Shown piece after piece: positions 10,711 through 21,235 of a stretch of DNA of 64,000 nucleotides. The notes beneath the pieces are model-generated. The model was not told where the DNA came from, ran no database searches, and saw only the letters and a program-made list of their open reading frames with translations. Position 1 is the stretch's first letter; each line of letters starts with the position of its first letter. A program made the translations under genes and the position numbers. The stretch is from Heterodera schachtii (Eukaryota; Nematoda; Chromadorea; Rhabditida; Heteroderidae). Location of the stretch: the NCBI GenBank assembly GCA_023374025.1, contig SIJG01000053.1:372001-436000 (forward strand), written 5' to 3'.

Positions 10711-11028
10711 AGTCCGTTCCAAATGAGCCCATCGGCGTTGACGAGGACAATGGCCCATCGACAGCTTTCAGTAAACTTTTGCCGCCCTTCAAAAAGCGAC
10801 GGAAACGCACCAACTTGGACACTGCTCAGAAACTTTCGTTGGATGCGTTCTTCCGAATGGACGCCCGCCCGGACAATTCGCGAATGAACGAAATCGCCAC
10901 TCTGTTGGATCTTGACCAGGATGTAGGACATCACAACTTGGCTAATCCCTTCCTGCCAATGCCATTTGTCCCTTTAGGTGGTCAGAGTTTGGTTTTGCAA
11001 CCGCCGGCAGAAGCTGCGCAAACTTTGA
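10711..11028 (+). CDS. ceh-18-like: POU homeodomain, CEH-18-like, last two exons
   Basis: Acceptor CCCTTTCAG at 10702-10710. Exon 10711-10922 encodes an acidic linker, then FKKRRKRTNLDTAQKLSLDA and MNEIATLLDLDQD. A 55-nt GT-AG intron (10923-10977) joins phase 0 to [16 protein letters not shown] and a TGA at 11026-11028. This completes a 60-residue homeodomain with the POU-type recognition helix [10 protein letters not shown]. The TNLD start and DLDxDVVRVWF spacing resemble C. elegans CEH-18 (POU class II-like, oocyte and epidermal development) more than class III. The protein ends almost directly after the homeodomain. I found no POU-specific exon upstream in the window, so it is either beyond a long intron filled with repeats and other genes, or lost. 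Confidence 0.8.
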
Positions 11029-12163
11029 CGCTTTTCAATCGGTGCCAATTCGACCATTTAATTATTCACTGCGCATTTACCTTTTGTCTTACAATTAGCA
11101 TTTGCCACTGCGTTCGTTCGTTTGTTCTTTTGTTTCGTCAATCTCTCTTCTACGTTTGTGCCTTCATTTTCCTTCCCTTTCTTCCGTCCAATGTTTTTTT
11201 TTTTTTTTTTGCTTTTTTCCGGTCGTTTAATTTTAATAATTAATCCTCCGTCCATTTTATTTGCATTATCCTTAATCGCGTCAAAATCCCTTTCGTGGCC
11301 ATCTTCTTGACAATGCCTTTGCCTTTTTCCCATTTCCAAATTCCCCTCATTGACTGGTGAAACTAACAAAGTGACTTGGAAAATTGGACAAGGAGAATTG
11401 GGAATAATTTTGAGAAATGTTCAATGGAAAATCAAATGAGTGAAAATTGGAAATTAATTGCCTTTCTCCGATGCCGATTTTCCGGTCGAATGTCTCCGCC
11501 TCTTTCATTTTGTATTCTCTCGAGCATTTCATTTCCGTCCGATGAATCCGTTCATTAAATGTTCAGCTTCCCTTTCTAGTCAGCCAAAACGTAACATCAA
11601 AACGTAAACACCGCCATTTTTTTGTTTCGGCCCGTCAAATTCACAGAATATCATTAAATTGACTTGAGACTAATGACATAAACCTCTTCTAAAGGTTTCC
11701 CTTTGTTGCAACTCGGAAGTCCGTCCAATTTTTGTTGGTGTTTCTTTTTTTCAAATAAACCAAAAATAAACAAACAACATTACTATTTTATAACGTCAAA
11801 TAGCTAATTCGCCTATTTTTGCGCGCTAATTCAAAATTTATATGCCTTTTTTGTATTTTGATCAGCCAAAACTCCCTTCATACCCAATCAAACTGAACAA
11901 ATATCCAAAAAATGATTCTGAAAAGAGAATATTTTTCTAAGCGAATGCTAAGCAATTTATCATCTCAGAAAAAAGTTGTGGAAGTTTAAAATTTTTATTA
12001 CGTTAAAACACCATTTAGTAAAGTTACTTTTGAGATTAATAATAGCAATCTTAATAAAAAAGAAAAAGATCTTTTATTCAAAATAACAGTATCTAATGAA
12101 TCAATATAACTCAAGTCATAAACTTTTGATTACAACCAAAATACAAAAAATTAATCATTTTTC
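11029..12163. other. 3' flank of homeodomain gene, no gene seen
   Basis: T-rich then AT-rich sequence. Small ORFs on both strands have low-complexity composition. It probably contains the 3' UTR of the homeodomain gene; AATAAA-like words occur near 11754 and 11767. Confidence 0.5.
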
Positions 12164-13039
12164 GGGGCCAGGACGTTTTCGCGTGGCCGTTTTCGCGTGA
12201 GGCCCGTTTTCGCGTGGCCGTTTTCGCGTGGGGTACGTTTTCGCGTGAGTGCCTGTTTAGGACTAAAATTGGTCGGATGGGTGCCGAACATACATTTCGA
12301 CCTATTTCGAATCCCAAACCCGATTTCAAACAATTTTTTGCTTTTATTTACTCAAAAGCGTCAACTTTTTTATGCTTGTAAATGATTAACAACTTCAAGT
12401 ATTGACAACGTGAATGAGACACAGAATCCGACCATCGGCATCACGACATTTCTTTTCTTTTTTTCTTTTTCGGGGGGCGGGGATAGAAAAAATTCTGTAA
12501 TAGGGGTTGGAAATTTTTTAAATTTATGATAAATAAGCCTGCCAGAAAGAGAGAAAACAATTTTATACCAAATTGCATTTGGGATGGCAAGTCTACACTA
12601 GAGACCGGACGGGATCGGGATCCCGCGGGATTTATTCGGGATCCCGACCTCGGGATCCGTCCCGAGCGATTTTCCAAAATGTTCGGGATTGATCGGGATT
12701 CAGTCGGGATCCCGACTCGGGATCCCTCCGACCCCAGTTGTCCGGTCTCTAGTCTACACTAATACCAGCAAAGCATTAGACCGTGAAAAATTATTAGACT
12801 GTATAATAATTTGTCAGTATTAATTTATAAAATTCACTTAAATATAGATTGAATTAAGCACCCGAAGTAAAACGGGAGTGAAAATTTTTTTCAAAATATA
12901 AAAAAAATAAAAAATTCGCTTATATGCAACCACGCGAAAACGGCCACGCGAAAATGGCCCTCACGCGAAAATGGCCACGCGAAAACGGCCACGCGAAAAC
13001 GACCACGCGAAAACGACCACGCGAAAACGACCCCGACCG
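12164..13039. mobile_element. Foldback element, arms of CGTTTTCGCGTGG repeats
   Basis: Starts GGGGCCAGGACGTTTTCGCG and ends with the near-complement ending GACCCCGACCG. Exact 9-bp duplications TCATTTTTC flank it (12155-12163 and 13040-13048). Each arm is a short array of a 14-16 bp unit CGTTTTCGCGTGGC. The interior is unrelated AT-rich DNA and hosts a nested hAT MITE at 12599. A 9-bp duplication suggests Mutator-like (MULE) mobilisation. No transposase. Confidence 0.9.
12599..12751. mobile_element. Nested 153-bp hAT-type MITE
   Basis: TIR TAGAGACCGGAC at both ends, exact 8-bp duplications GTCTACAC at 12591-12598 and 12752-12759. The interior is rich in GGGATC/CGGGAT palindromic words. It sits inside the foldback element 12164-13039, so it is younger. 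Confidence 0.9.
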
Positions 13040-13593
13040 TCATTTTTCTATTGATTTTAAAACTAAAGTGATTTTGTACCTTAATAACCAATTTTAAAAA
13101 CATTTGAAAAAAATTTATTTTTTCATGTGTTAGAGACATGGAAATAGTACGCCAAAAAGAGAGAAAATATAAAAATCTTTCTCGATGATTTTTGCATTAC
13201 AAATATAATGGCTGCATCACATAATTTTTTAAATTGTTCTCTATCGGTATGTAAAATTTGGTATAGAAAAAAAGTAAAACGTCACGAAGTAAATGATGTT
13301 TTTTCATCATAAAAAAGAAGAGATTACGCCAAAGTGAGAGAAATTATAAAGAAAAAGAGAAACGACGAGATAGTACTAGGCTTTTCTCTGCACACTGGAT
13401 CGACCCATAGTGATACATAAGTGCAGCATGTATGACTTAATGACTTTAAATTGGAATTTTGAAAAAAAATTTTGCGTTGGTTCGCCCATGATGAATTTTT
13501 TGTTTCACATTCAATAATTTAAGCGCAAACGCGAAATGGAGAGGTCCTTTACCGCTACTTTAATTTATGTTATGTGAATGGTACACAATTGTC
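13040..13593. other. AT-rich spacer between two foldback elements
   Basis: No coding exon seen. GCCAAAAAGAGAGAAA and GCCAAAGTGAGAGAAA at about 13151 and 13329 are two related words, possibly an old duplication. Confidence 0.4.
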
Positions 13594-14336
13594 GGGCCAG
13601 GACGTTTTCGTACCGCCGTTTTCGTACCGCCGTTTTCGTACCGGAGACGTTTTCGTACCGCCGTTTTCGTACCGGAGACGTTTTCGTACCGCCGTTTTCG
13701 TACGAGTGGATATGCAAAAAAAAAATTGCATTCATACTAAAAATACAAAGAAAATTCCGAAAGATAAAAATTTCGATCGATAAAAATGCAGTGAAACCTG
13801 GCTGAATTTTTCTTAATTGGAAGAATCTCTTAATGTTTTGACAATTTAGCTTTTATTAACTACAAAATTAACCAGCAGCAAGTAATTAAAACAAAAGAAA
13901 TAATGTTAAGTTGGTGCATGAGGTGCACTCTCTGTGTTCCACAAATTCAGTAATGATGGACTTAACAATATTGTCCCTCAAAATGATCACAATTATGCCA
14001 ATGTCAATGTCAATCCCGAAAACCTTAACAATTTTCTTCGTGTATTTCCCGAAACTATGAGATGCGACCCTAGTTTGTCCCGGAATTTTGTTATTTTGTT
14101 AAATTTTCTACATTAAATTTTAATAAATGATAATATTTTCGTTCTATTAGTTCTTAAGTTTTTCTAATTGAATCTGACATTTGTACAAGAACTCGTACGA
14201 AAATGTCCCCCGTACGAAAATGGCGGTACGAAAACGACCCTGGTACGAAAACGGATGGTACGAAAACGTCCCGGTACGAAAACGGCGGTACGAAAACGGC
14301 GGTACGAAAATGGCGGTACGAAAACGACCCTGACCG
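13594..14336. mobile_element. Foldback element, arms of CGTTTTCGTACCG repeats
   Basis: Starts GGGCCAGGACGTTTTCGTAC, ends with the complement of CGGTCAGGGTCGTTTTCGTA. Exact 10-bp duplications CACAATTGTC (13584-13593 and 14337-14346). The arm unit is CGTTTTCGTACCGC, 14 bp. The outer ~18 bases match those of the element at 12164, but the arm repeat differs (GTACC against GCGTGG), so the two are sister families. The small ORF at about 13934-14116 has no recognisable domain. Confidence 0.9.
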
Positions 14337-14364
14337 CACAATTGTCCCTTAAGCGCGCCCTTTG

Positions 14365-15147
14365 GGTACTAGTGCAGTTGGTACGCCACAAATTTTCTTT
14401 CTTTAAAGTCGTATAAAAATGTTTTTTAGGGTTTCCTAGGGCGCTGATTATGAATCCGACCTCCATTTCGACCAATTTAGAGTCCCGGACTCAAATTCGA
14501 ACATTTGGTCGAAAGTCAAAAATTCTCAAAAAATGTTTTTTTTTACCATAGAGAAAACTGTTTTTCATGGACAAATATTTTTTTATGTCGATCGCGGATT
14601 TGTTCGGGACTCAGAATTGGTCGAAATGGAGGTCGAATTCATTAATCAGCGCCTTCGAAAAGCCTAAAAAACATTTTTTTGACGATTTTAAACAAAAAAA
14701 AAAAATTTGTGGCGTACCAACTGCATGGACGACACCCAACTCGTACTAGGCCAACTCGTACTGCCCCAACTCGTACTGTTTTTCGACAAAAAAATGGTCA
14801 TAACTTTTGTCAAAGTCGACCAAATTAAACATTCTTGGTACCATTCGGTAGCCCTTAATGTTCTCTATCTAATCACCAAGTTTCAAAAAATTTGATAAAG
14901 TTTGAAAAAAGTCATGGACGAAAAAATTTTTTTTACGATTTTTGGCCATAACTTTTTTGAAAAGCAATAAAATTTTCTTGTATTTTGCAGATAGATGGAG
15001 AACATTAAGGCTATCGAATGGTACCAAGAATGTTTTGGTCGACTTTGACAAAAGTTATGACCATTTTTTTGTCGAAAAACAGTACGAGTTGGGGCAGTAC
15101 GAGTTGGCCTAGTACGAGTTGGGTTTTTACCCAACTGCACTAGTACC
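14365..15147. mobile_element. Palindromic MITE, GGTACT family, core copy 1
   Basis: TIR GGTACTAGTGCAGTTGGTAC at the left; the right end is its complement, split by a nested insertion. 8-bp duplications GCCCTTTG at 14357-14364 and 15148-15155. The centre carries the palindromic core found in five other copies of this window: CGACCAATT..GAGTCCCGGACTC..TTCGAAC and its inverted partner. Confidence 0.85.
14726..15130. mobile_element. Nested foldback element, arms of CCAACTCGTACTG repeats
   Basis: Inserted in the right arm of the MITE 14365-15147 with exact 9-bp duplications CCAACTGCA (14717-14725 and 15131-15139). Each arm has three units of CCAACTCGTACTG (15-16 bp period). The interior is an imperfect palindrome containing GGTACCATTCGGTAGCCTTAATGTTCT-like words in both orientations (14837-14863 and its partner near 15000). 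Confidence 0.85.
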
Positions 15148-15379
15148 GCCCTTTGTTGATATTTTTAAGAATTTTGAGGTGTAGGCCCAAAATTGAAAAG
15201 GGTACTTATCAGGGATGTGCCGAGCCAGACAAAATCCGATTCCGATTAAATCGCCGATTCCGATTATGGCCAAAAATCCGATACGGTTTTAAAACCGATT
15301 ACGATTATGGCCCAAAATCCGATTTATTGCGATTCCGATTACGATTCCGATTTTTTAAAATAATTTTTTCCCAAAAATT

Positions 15380-15522
15380 TTATTCATAATCAAAATCATA
15401 AATTTTAAGATTGTGATGCAAAAATAAAAGTTTGTCCACATTCTCAGGCAATAAACGTTTTCTCAGATCTGTCACAATCAACCCAGCGGTGGAGAAAAGC
15501 CGTTCGCTTTCAGTCGACGGTC
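15380..15522 (-). pseudogene. hAT transposase C-terminus (hATC dimerisation region)
   Basis: The minus strand reads STESERLFSTAGLIVTDLRK then RLLPENVDKLLFLHHNL and a stop at 15380-15382. SERxFSxAG ... RxxLxPExVxxLxFLxxNL is the diagnostic hATC motif. The preceding residues (APEP) continue beyond the nested foldback element, near 15980, so the insertion split the gene. Confidence 0.85.
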
Positions 15523-15525
15523 TAC

Positions 15526-15969
15526 GTCAGTTCGGCCCTCACGGTTCGGCCCCCACGGTTCGGCCCCCACGGTTCGGCCCCCACGGTTCGGCCCCAGCAT
15601 GTTTTTCCACTATAACATTCTATAACTTTTTTATTTGGCATCCAAACCAACATTGTTGGTATTATTCGAAAGCTTAATGTGTTTAGAAACTTTTTCTAAG
15701 CTATTGTTTTGCGATTAGACAATTATCAAAAAAGTTATACATCAAAATTGCGAAAAAGTCGAAATTTTCAAGTTTTTTCTCAATAAAATTTTTTCCAGGC
15801 TTGAAAAACTTTCGCTTTTTGGTAAGGCTAATAGAGCATGTTAAGAGCTTTCAAATGATACCAAGATTAATGGATTTGGATAACAAATGAAAAAGCTATC
15901 GTGGAAAAACATGCTGGGGCCGAACCGTGGGGGCCGAATCGTGAGGGCCGAACCGTGGGGGCCGAACTG
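15526..15969. mobile_element. Nested foldback element, arms of GGTTCGGCCCCCAC repeats
   Basis: Both arms are 4-5 units of a 14-bp repeat GGTTCGGCCCCCAC, inverted relative to each other. Flanking ACGGTCTAC / ACGGGTTCC may be a decayed 9-bp duplication (7 of 9). The interior resembles that of the element at 14726 (TTGGTATTATTCGAAAGCTT against its TTGGTACCATTCGGTAGCCC). It interrupts the hAT transposase. Confidence 0.8.
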
Positions 15970-16699
15970 ACGGGTTCCGGCGCGCCATTATGTTAAAATA
16001 AGATTAAAACTAAAACATTCGTTTCAGAAAACATTTTTTTTTCAAAATTCATTGGTATTCTCGCTAAAAAAATTCCTTCAAAAGGTCAATTCTTAGGGGT
16101 GTAATAATCGGATTTCAAGGCAAAATCCGATTACGATTATCCGATTCCGATTATGGCCCAAAATCCGATTAATTGCGATTCCGATTCCGATTCGGCACAT
16201 CCCTGGTACTTATGCAGTTTAGGCCACAACAATTTTCTTTGGTTTTTAATGATAAAAACGTGTTTCCAGAGGTATTCGGTGCCGCTGATCATGAATATGA
16301 CATCCATTCGACCAATTCAGAATCCCGGACCCGGACTCGAACAAAAACTCGAAAAAATTTTTTTTTTGAAAATTCGCATTTATTGCCCAAAATTGATTGA
16401 AATCTACTAATAAAAATGCAACAGTCCATAAATTCAATAAAGTTCACATCTAACATATAAAATAACTTGAATTCAACCCAAACAAATGCGAAATTTTAAA
16501 AATAAATTTTGTTTTTCGATTTTTTGTTCGAATCCGGGTCCGGGGTTCGGAATTGGTCGAAAAGGATGTCATATCCGTGATCAGTGGCCCCGAATACCCC
16601 TGGAAACATGTTTTTATTTTAAAAACAAAAAATTTTATGTGGCCTAAACTGCATAAGTACCCTGAAAAGTACCGAGGGCCATGTCGGAAAACGGCATTT

Positions 16700-17209
16700 G
16701 GTGCTTGTGCGTTTTGTGTCAACAAAATTTTTTTCTTTGTTAAATAGATTTTAAATTAATAAAAAGTCGTTTCTATGGGTTTTCGGGGTCGTAGAACCCG
16801 AATATGATATCTGTTTCGACCCATTTCGAACTCCGAACCCGGATTCGAACAATTATCAAAATTCAATTTTTTTCATTTTTTCTCGTTGACGGAATGACGC
16901 CATAAAAACTCGCAGAAGTAACTGTCCAGCATTCCCACTTCATTGCTGATTATTTCCTTATCAGCAAATAGCCTCCGGCCTCCGCCCACACCCTTTCCTC
17001 ATTTTTGGTCGAGACTCACTTTTTAGGAGAAAAAATGAAAAAAATTGAATTTTGATAATTGTTCGAATCCGGGTTCGGAGTTCGAAATGGATCGAAATGG
17101 ACATCATATTCGGGTTCTACGACCCCGAAAACCCATAGAAACAACTTTTTATTAATTTAAAATCAATTTAACAGAGAAAAATTTTGTTGACACAAAACGC
17201 ACAAGTACC
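16700..17209. mobile_element. Palindromic MITE, GGT(A/G)CTTGTGCG ends, core copy 3
   Basis: Left GGTGCTTGTGCGTTTTGTGT, right complement of GGTACTTGTGCGTTTTGTGT. Exact 8-bp duplications CGGCATTT (16692-16699 and 17210-17217). The core palindrome (CGACCCATTTCGAAC..GAACCCGGATTCGAAC and inverse) is split by about 150 bp of unrelated DNA. Confidence 0.9.
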
Positions 17210-17257
17210 CGGCATTTTGCCGATTCAATACCAAAATTGTAAAAAATTCATCATTAC

Positions 17258-17844
17258 TAGGGATTCTTTTTTTAGGCAAATGCCTAAAATTTCTGCGCAC
17301 TTAATACGCTTAGATAAGCACGAAAAAAGCATTTTCCGCTTGATTTGGGGTGTCTACGATGACTTTTATAATGCCTAACTTTGCCTATTTTGGACTTTTT
17401 GTGCTTAATGCCTAAATGCCTATTTTTATGCCTATTTCGCCATTTTTGGCGCCTTTTTCAGGATTTTGAGAAAAATCCTTAACAAAAATGCAATAAAATA
17501 TACCCCTAAGAAACGAACCGAAAAATTTCAGAAAATACACCCCCTAAGATTCAAAAAAAAATTCGCAAATATTAAATATAATTATTTTTTCTTACTAAAA
17601 ATTTTTGATTTAAAAATTGTCTTTATTCGAAAAAACTTTAAAACAATTGAAATATAAGCAAAATTAAGTGTTTTAATTAAGTTTTTATGTGATTTGCATC
17701 CTAAAAAGTGTTAAACAAAATTTTATTAGCCTATTTTAATGCCTATTTGAGGGTTTTTGTGCCTATTTGGTGCCTATTTTGCGGTTTTTATGCCTTTTTA
17801 GGTGCCTATTTCGCGATTTTTTGTGCCTAAAAAAAGAATCCCTA
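17258..17844. mobile_element. hAT-type MITE rich in TGCCTATTT repeats
   Basis: TIR TAGGGATTCTTTTTTTAGGC at both ends; exact 8-bp duplications ATCATTAC (17250-17257, 17845-17852). The word TGCCTATTT or TGCCTAAA occurs many times near both ends. No coding capacity. Confidence 0.92.
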
Positions 17845-18297
17845 ATCATTACTGATTGATGCTACCTTTCCATTATTTTGGATTGAATTTTTTATAAAAG
17901 AATGGATTTAAATTTATGAATTTATTTTAAATTTTCTAATAGGGAATGTTTTGTCATTCCGTTTGACAAAAAAATGCAATGCGTAGCGCACAAAAAAAAT
18001 AGAAAATTTGGGAACTCAATTTTTATGCGAGACTAGATCCCGCGGGAGTAATCACCCAAAGTCACAAAGATCCCTCCCGCTTCGGTTTCTATCCATAAAT
18101 ATCAGCTTAATGTCAATAATATAATTTTTTGGATGTTATGGAATGCATTTACAATATATTTATTTTTTATGTAAAAGTTCGGCTGAATAAACGCACTTGT
18201 ATATTTCTGTTTATGAAATTGATATTTTCAAAATCCACCTTAAAATTTTTTTTAGAAAAATGTATTAATGTATTTTTATTTTTTTCCGTAGTTTAAA
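17845..18297. other. AT-rich upstream region of the Hbs1-like gene
   Basis: No exon seen. It should include the promoter and 5' leader of the gene starting at 18298. Confidence 0.4.
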
Positions 18298-21235
18298 ATG
18301 TCACGGCACAGAAATGTACGTCAACTGAAGTTGGAAGATGGTTAGTGATACCGAATTACAGCAAAAAAACGAACGGAGAAATGAATTTAAGAACTTGACG
18401 AGGAGGAAGACGTCGATTATGACGAGGAAGAGGAGCCTCTTTCGCCCGAATCTTGTGAGTTTTGACAAGAAAGTGCAAAACACTTTTATTTGGCATACGA
18501 TCGACCATTCTTTCTTTGTATCGACGCATTCGTTTAGCGCAATTCATTTACCAAAGGGACACTTACCCATCGAATGACAATCGGTTGCCGGTGCAGCCGC
18601 GCAGAATGGACGAAGGAGAAAAAAGTATGCAGCAAAGAGGGGACGAGGGTTCGTTTTTAGATGTCATTATGCTTTTCGCTAATATAATAATAAGTCTATG
18701 ACTCAAAGTTTAAAAATAGATTGTCCTGCTTTCCTTTTTCGGTTTTTCATTTTTCAGTTCATTTTCAGGTGGCCAATACAAACCGAAAACAACGAAGCCT
18801 CAGAAGGAAAAGGTTGGTACTTTCCTGTTTTGGGGCCGCACCCAAAAATTTTAAAAAATCAACAAAAGCGCGCAAATTCACATTCTCACCGCATAAATTA
18901 ACCATTCGAAAAACGCCGTGGTTTTGGGCCAAATCATTTCACCTCCACATCCATACCAAAATGTTCCTTAATTTTATTTCCCTCATCAAAATAACACCTT
19001 TTAAATTTTTGGGTGCGGCCCCAAAACAGGAAAGTACCAAAAGGTTTTATTTTGTATAGTCAAATTCCTTTTCTCATTGTCAGCCTTCGCCCGTGCCGCC
19101 GTCTGTCGAAAATTTGCGACTTTCTGAAGTTTCGAAGGCCCGGACAAACTCAAAGTCGCCGTGCCGTGTTGGATCCAGCAGCAAATCGACGCCCACCAAT
19201 TTGGAAATGGCAATGAATGCGCCGCTCGGCCAAAAGAAGTCCCCCCCCCCCTTTTCTTCTGCTGATCCGTCCATTTACAATTTGGGTTTTCCATTTAGAC
19301 CACGAGTTCGACCATCGGACATTGCACGTCCACTGAATTTGGTGGTTGTTGGACACGTCGACGCGGGAAAATCGACGATGGTGGGCCATTTGCTTTACCA
19401 ATTGGGCGGCGTGGAGGAGCGCATAATGCACAAACACCGCCAAGAGTCTTCGAGAAAGGGGAAAAGTTCGTTTGCATTCGCATGGATTTTGGACGAATCG
19501 GAGGAAGAACGGAACAGAGGGGTCGGCGGCATTCACCAATTTGCGCAAATTATCCCGTTAATTAGTGCTAAAGGTCACAATGGACATCGCACGAACGACC
19601 TTTGCCAGTCCGTCCGGACGCACTTTTGGCCTTTTGGACGCGCCCGGACACAAAGACTTCATTCCGAATATGATCAGCGGTCGGTCAGTGCAAAAGGACG
19701 AAAACTAATTTTGTTGTTCAATTTTTGACTTTTTATCCTCACATATGTTGTTCTTTTTAGGCGCTTCTCAAGCGGACGCGGCCCTTTTGGTGGTTAATGC
19801 GACCCGTGGCGAATTTGAGACGGGCTTTGACCAGGGGGGACAGACGCGGGAGCACGCCCTCCTCGTCCGGGCTTTGGGTTCGCTCACTTTTCATTTGCTG
19901 ATTTATTTGTCACTTTGTTCGTTAGGCATTTCTCGTCTCGTCGTCGCAGTTAACAAAATGGACACCGTTGATTGGTCAAAAGAACGCTACGACCAATTGA
20001 GTGCCATTCTTAGCGCCTTCCTTCTGCGAAGGGCCGGCTTTGAGAGTGTCACTTTTGTGCCCGTGTCAGGACTGTTGGGCATTAACTTGACGAGTAAACC
20101 TGAAGATGGTCACCCCCTGTCGACTTGGCACTTACAACGGCAATCCCTCGTCGAAGCATTGGGTGGGTGCCCTTCCCATCCGCCGATTCCCTTCCTTTTC
20201 AGACGCTCTTCAGCTGCCCAATCAGTCCGCCGCTGATCAGCAACCGCTCCGCGTCATCGTCAGCGATGTTTTGCGCTGTGCTCCTCAGAGTTTGGTGCTA
20301 AATGCCAAAGTGTCAAGCGGACACATCGAAGTCGGCGAAAAGCTCTGGCTGATGCCCGAAGCGACCCCTGTCACAGTCAAAGGTGGCAATTGGGGGGGGG
20401 GAGGCGAAGTGAAGTGAACGGTGACCGCGTAATTTAGCCATTTCTATCGACGGGGCGTCGTCTGAAGAGGGAACTCCGACCAAAAAGCCAATGAACGAGA
20501 AGGTGAGAATAGTCCACCCTTCCACCACCACTTTCATTCCCTTTCGTAGGTTTTCTTCGCTGGCGATCAGATCACTCTGTCCCTCTTCGGTCTTTTCGAG
20601 TCCGATTCCGTTTTCCCTGGCCACGTCCTTTGCAGGGGCGGAAAGGTTTCATTTTATCGTTTTGTTTCCTTTTACCATTTCTTTCCAGGAATTGCTCATT
20701 CCTTCTCAGCATTTTTCGGCCAAAATTGTCACTTTCGACATTCGAATGCCAATTCTTAAGGTCGGAGTGGGAGGGGATTTTGACACGATTGTTACTCATT
20801 TTGGCCGTGTTCAATTTTCGGAGGCGGGGGGGGGGGTCATCCAAGAACTTCTTACTTTCCGATCCCCAATTTTTTACCCATTTGTTAATTTATAAGAAAT
20901 TTTCATTTGTTCAGGGGACTCAGGCCGAACTCTTTCTCCACTCGCTGCGCGTCCCTTGCGTCGTTTCTCGCCTTTGTGCCATTAATCCCGGCGCAAAAGA
21001 AACGGAAAAACGAAATCCGCGGTCGGTCGTCGGAACGGCGATGAGATTAAACCGATTATTTCCCTCTTATTGTTCCAACAGACTTTTGCTTCGAAATATC
21101 CCCGCACTGATTGAACTTCGAACCGAACTTCCGGTCAATGTTGAGCCATTCGCCCGAAACAAAACTTTTGGTCGGTTGGCTTTGCGTTCTCAGGGCGAAA
21201 CAATCGCCGCGGGAGTGGTGGAGCAGTGTTTTTAG
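18298..21235 (+). CDS. hbs1: Hbs1-like translational GTPase (ribosome rescue)
   Basis: Starts [14 protein letters not shown], close to the MxRHRNVR start of animal HBS1L. Next exons give [33 protein letters not shown] (HBS1 N-terminal domain) and [15 protein letters not shown]. The GTPase domain has G1 [23 protein letters not shown] (switch I), [15 protein letters not shown] (G3), NKMDTVDWS (G4); two beta-barrel domains follow, and the end [17 protein letters not shown] is typical of the EF-1A/eRF3/HBS1 family. About 10 introns, all short; one near 19239-19300 (starting GTCCCC) is a multiple of three, so it may or may not be removed. Hbs1 with Dom34/Pelota releases stalled ribosomes in the cytoplasm. 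A MITE sits on the splice donor after QKEK. Alternative (eRF3) is less likely given the N-terminus. Confidence 0.9.
18816..19038. mobile_element. GGTACTT-type MITE at a splice donor of hbs1
   Basis: TIR GGTACTTTCCTGTTTTGGGG, perfect for more than 35 bases. Exact 8-bp duplications AAAAGGTT (18808-18815, 19039-19046). The duplicated target spans the exon end AAAAG and the intron start GTT, so the donor now exists on both sides of the element. The core palindrome of the other copies is absent. Confidence 0.93.

Larger units (their letters stand above)
15210..16205 (-). mobile_element. hAT transposon, internally deleted
   Basis: TIR CAGGGATGTGCCGA at both ends with exact 8-bp duplications GTACTTAT (15202-15209 and 16206-16213). 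Subterminal regions are full of CCGATTCCGATTA words. It still encodes, on the minus strand, the last part of a hAT transposase (next entry) and is itself interrupted by the foldback element 15526-15969. Confidence 0.92.
15201..16661. mobile_element. Palindromic MITE, GGTACT family, core copy 2 (hosts a hAT)
   Basis: Left GGTACTTAT then (after the hAT insertion) GCAGTTTAGGCCACA; the right end is the complement. Flanks TTGAAAAG / CTGAAAAG (7 of 8). Removing the 996-bp hAT and its duplication leaves about 457 bp with the conserved palindromic core (GACCAATTCAGAATCCCGGA and the inverse GTTCGGAATTGGTCGAAA). Confidence 0.85.

Noticed and set aside
13594..14475. ORFs repeating SYRRFRTAVFVP and similar
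   Set aside because: Encoded by the CGTTTTCGTACCGC arm repeats of a foldback element, present in several frames and both strands.
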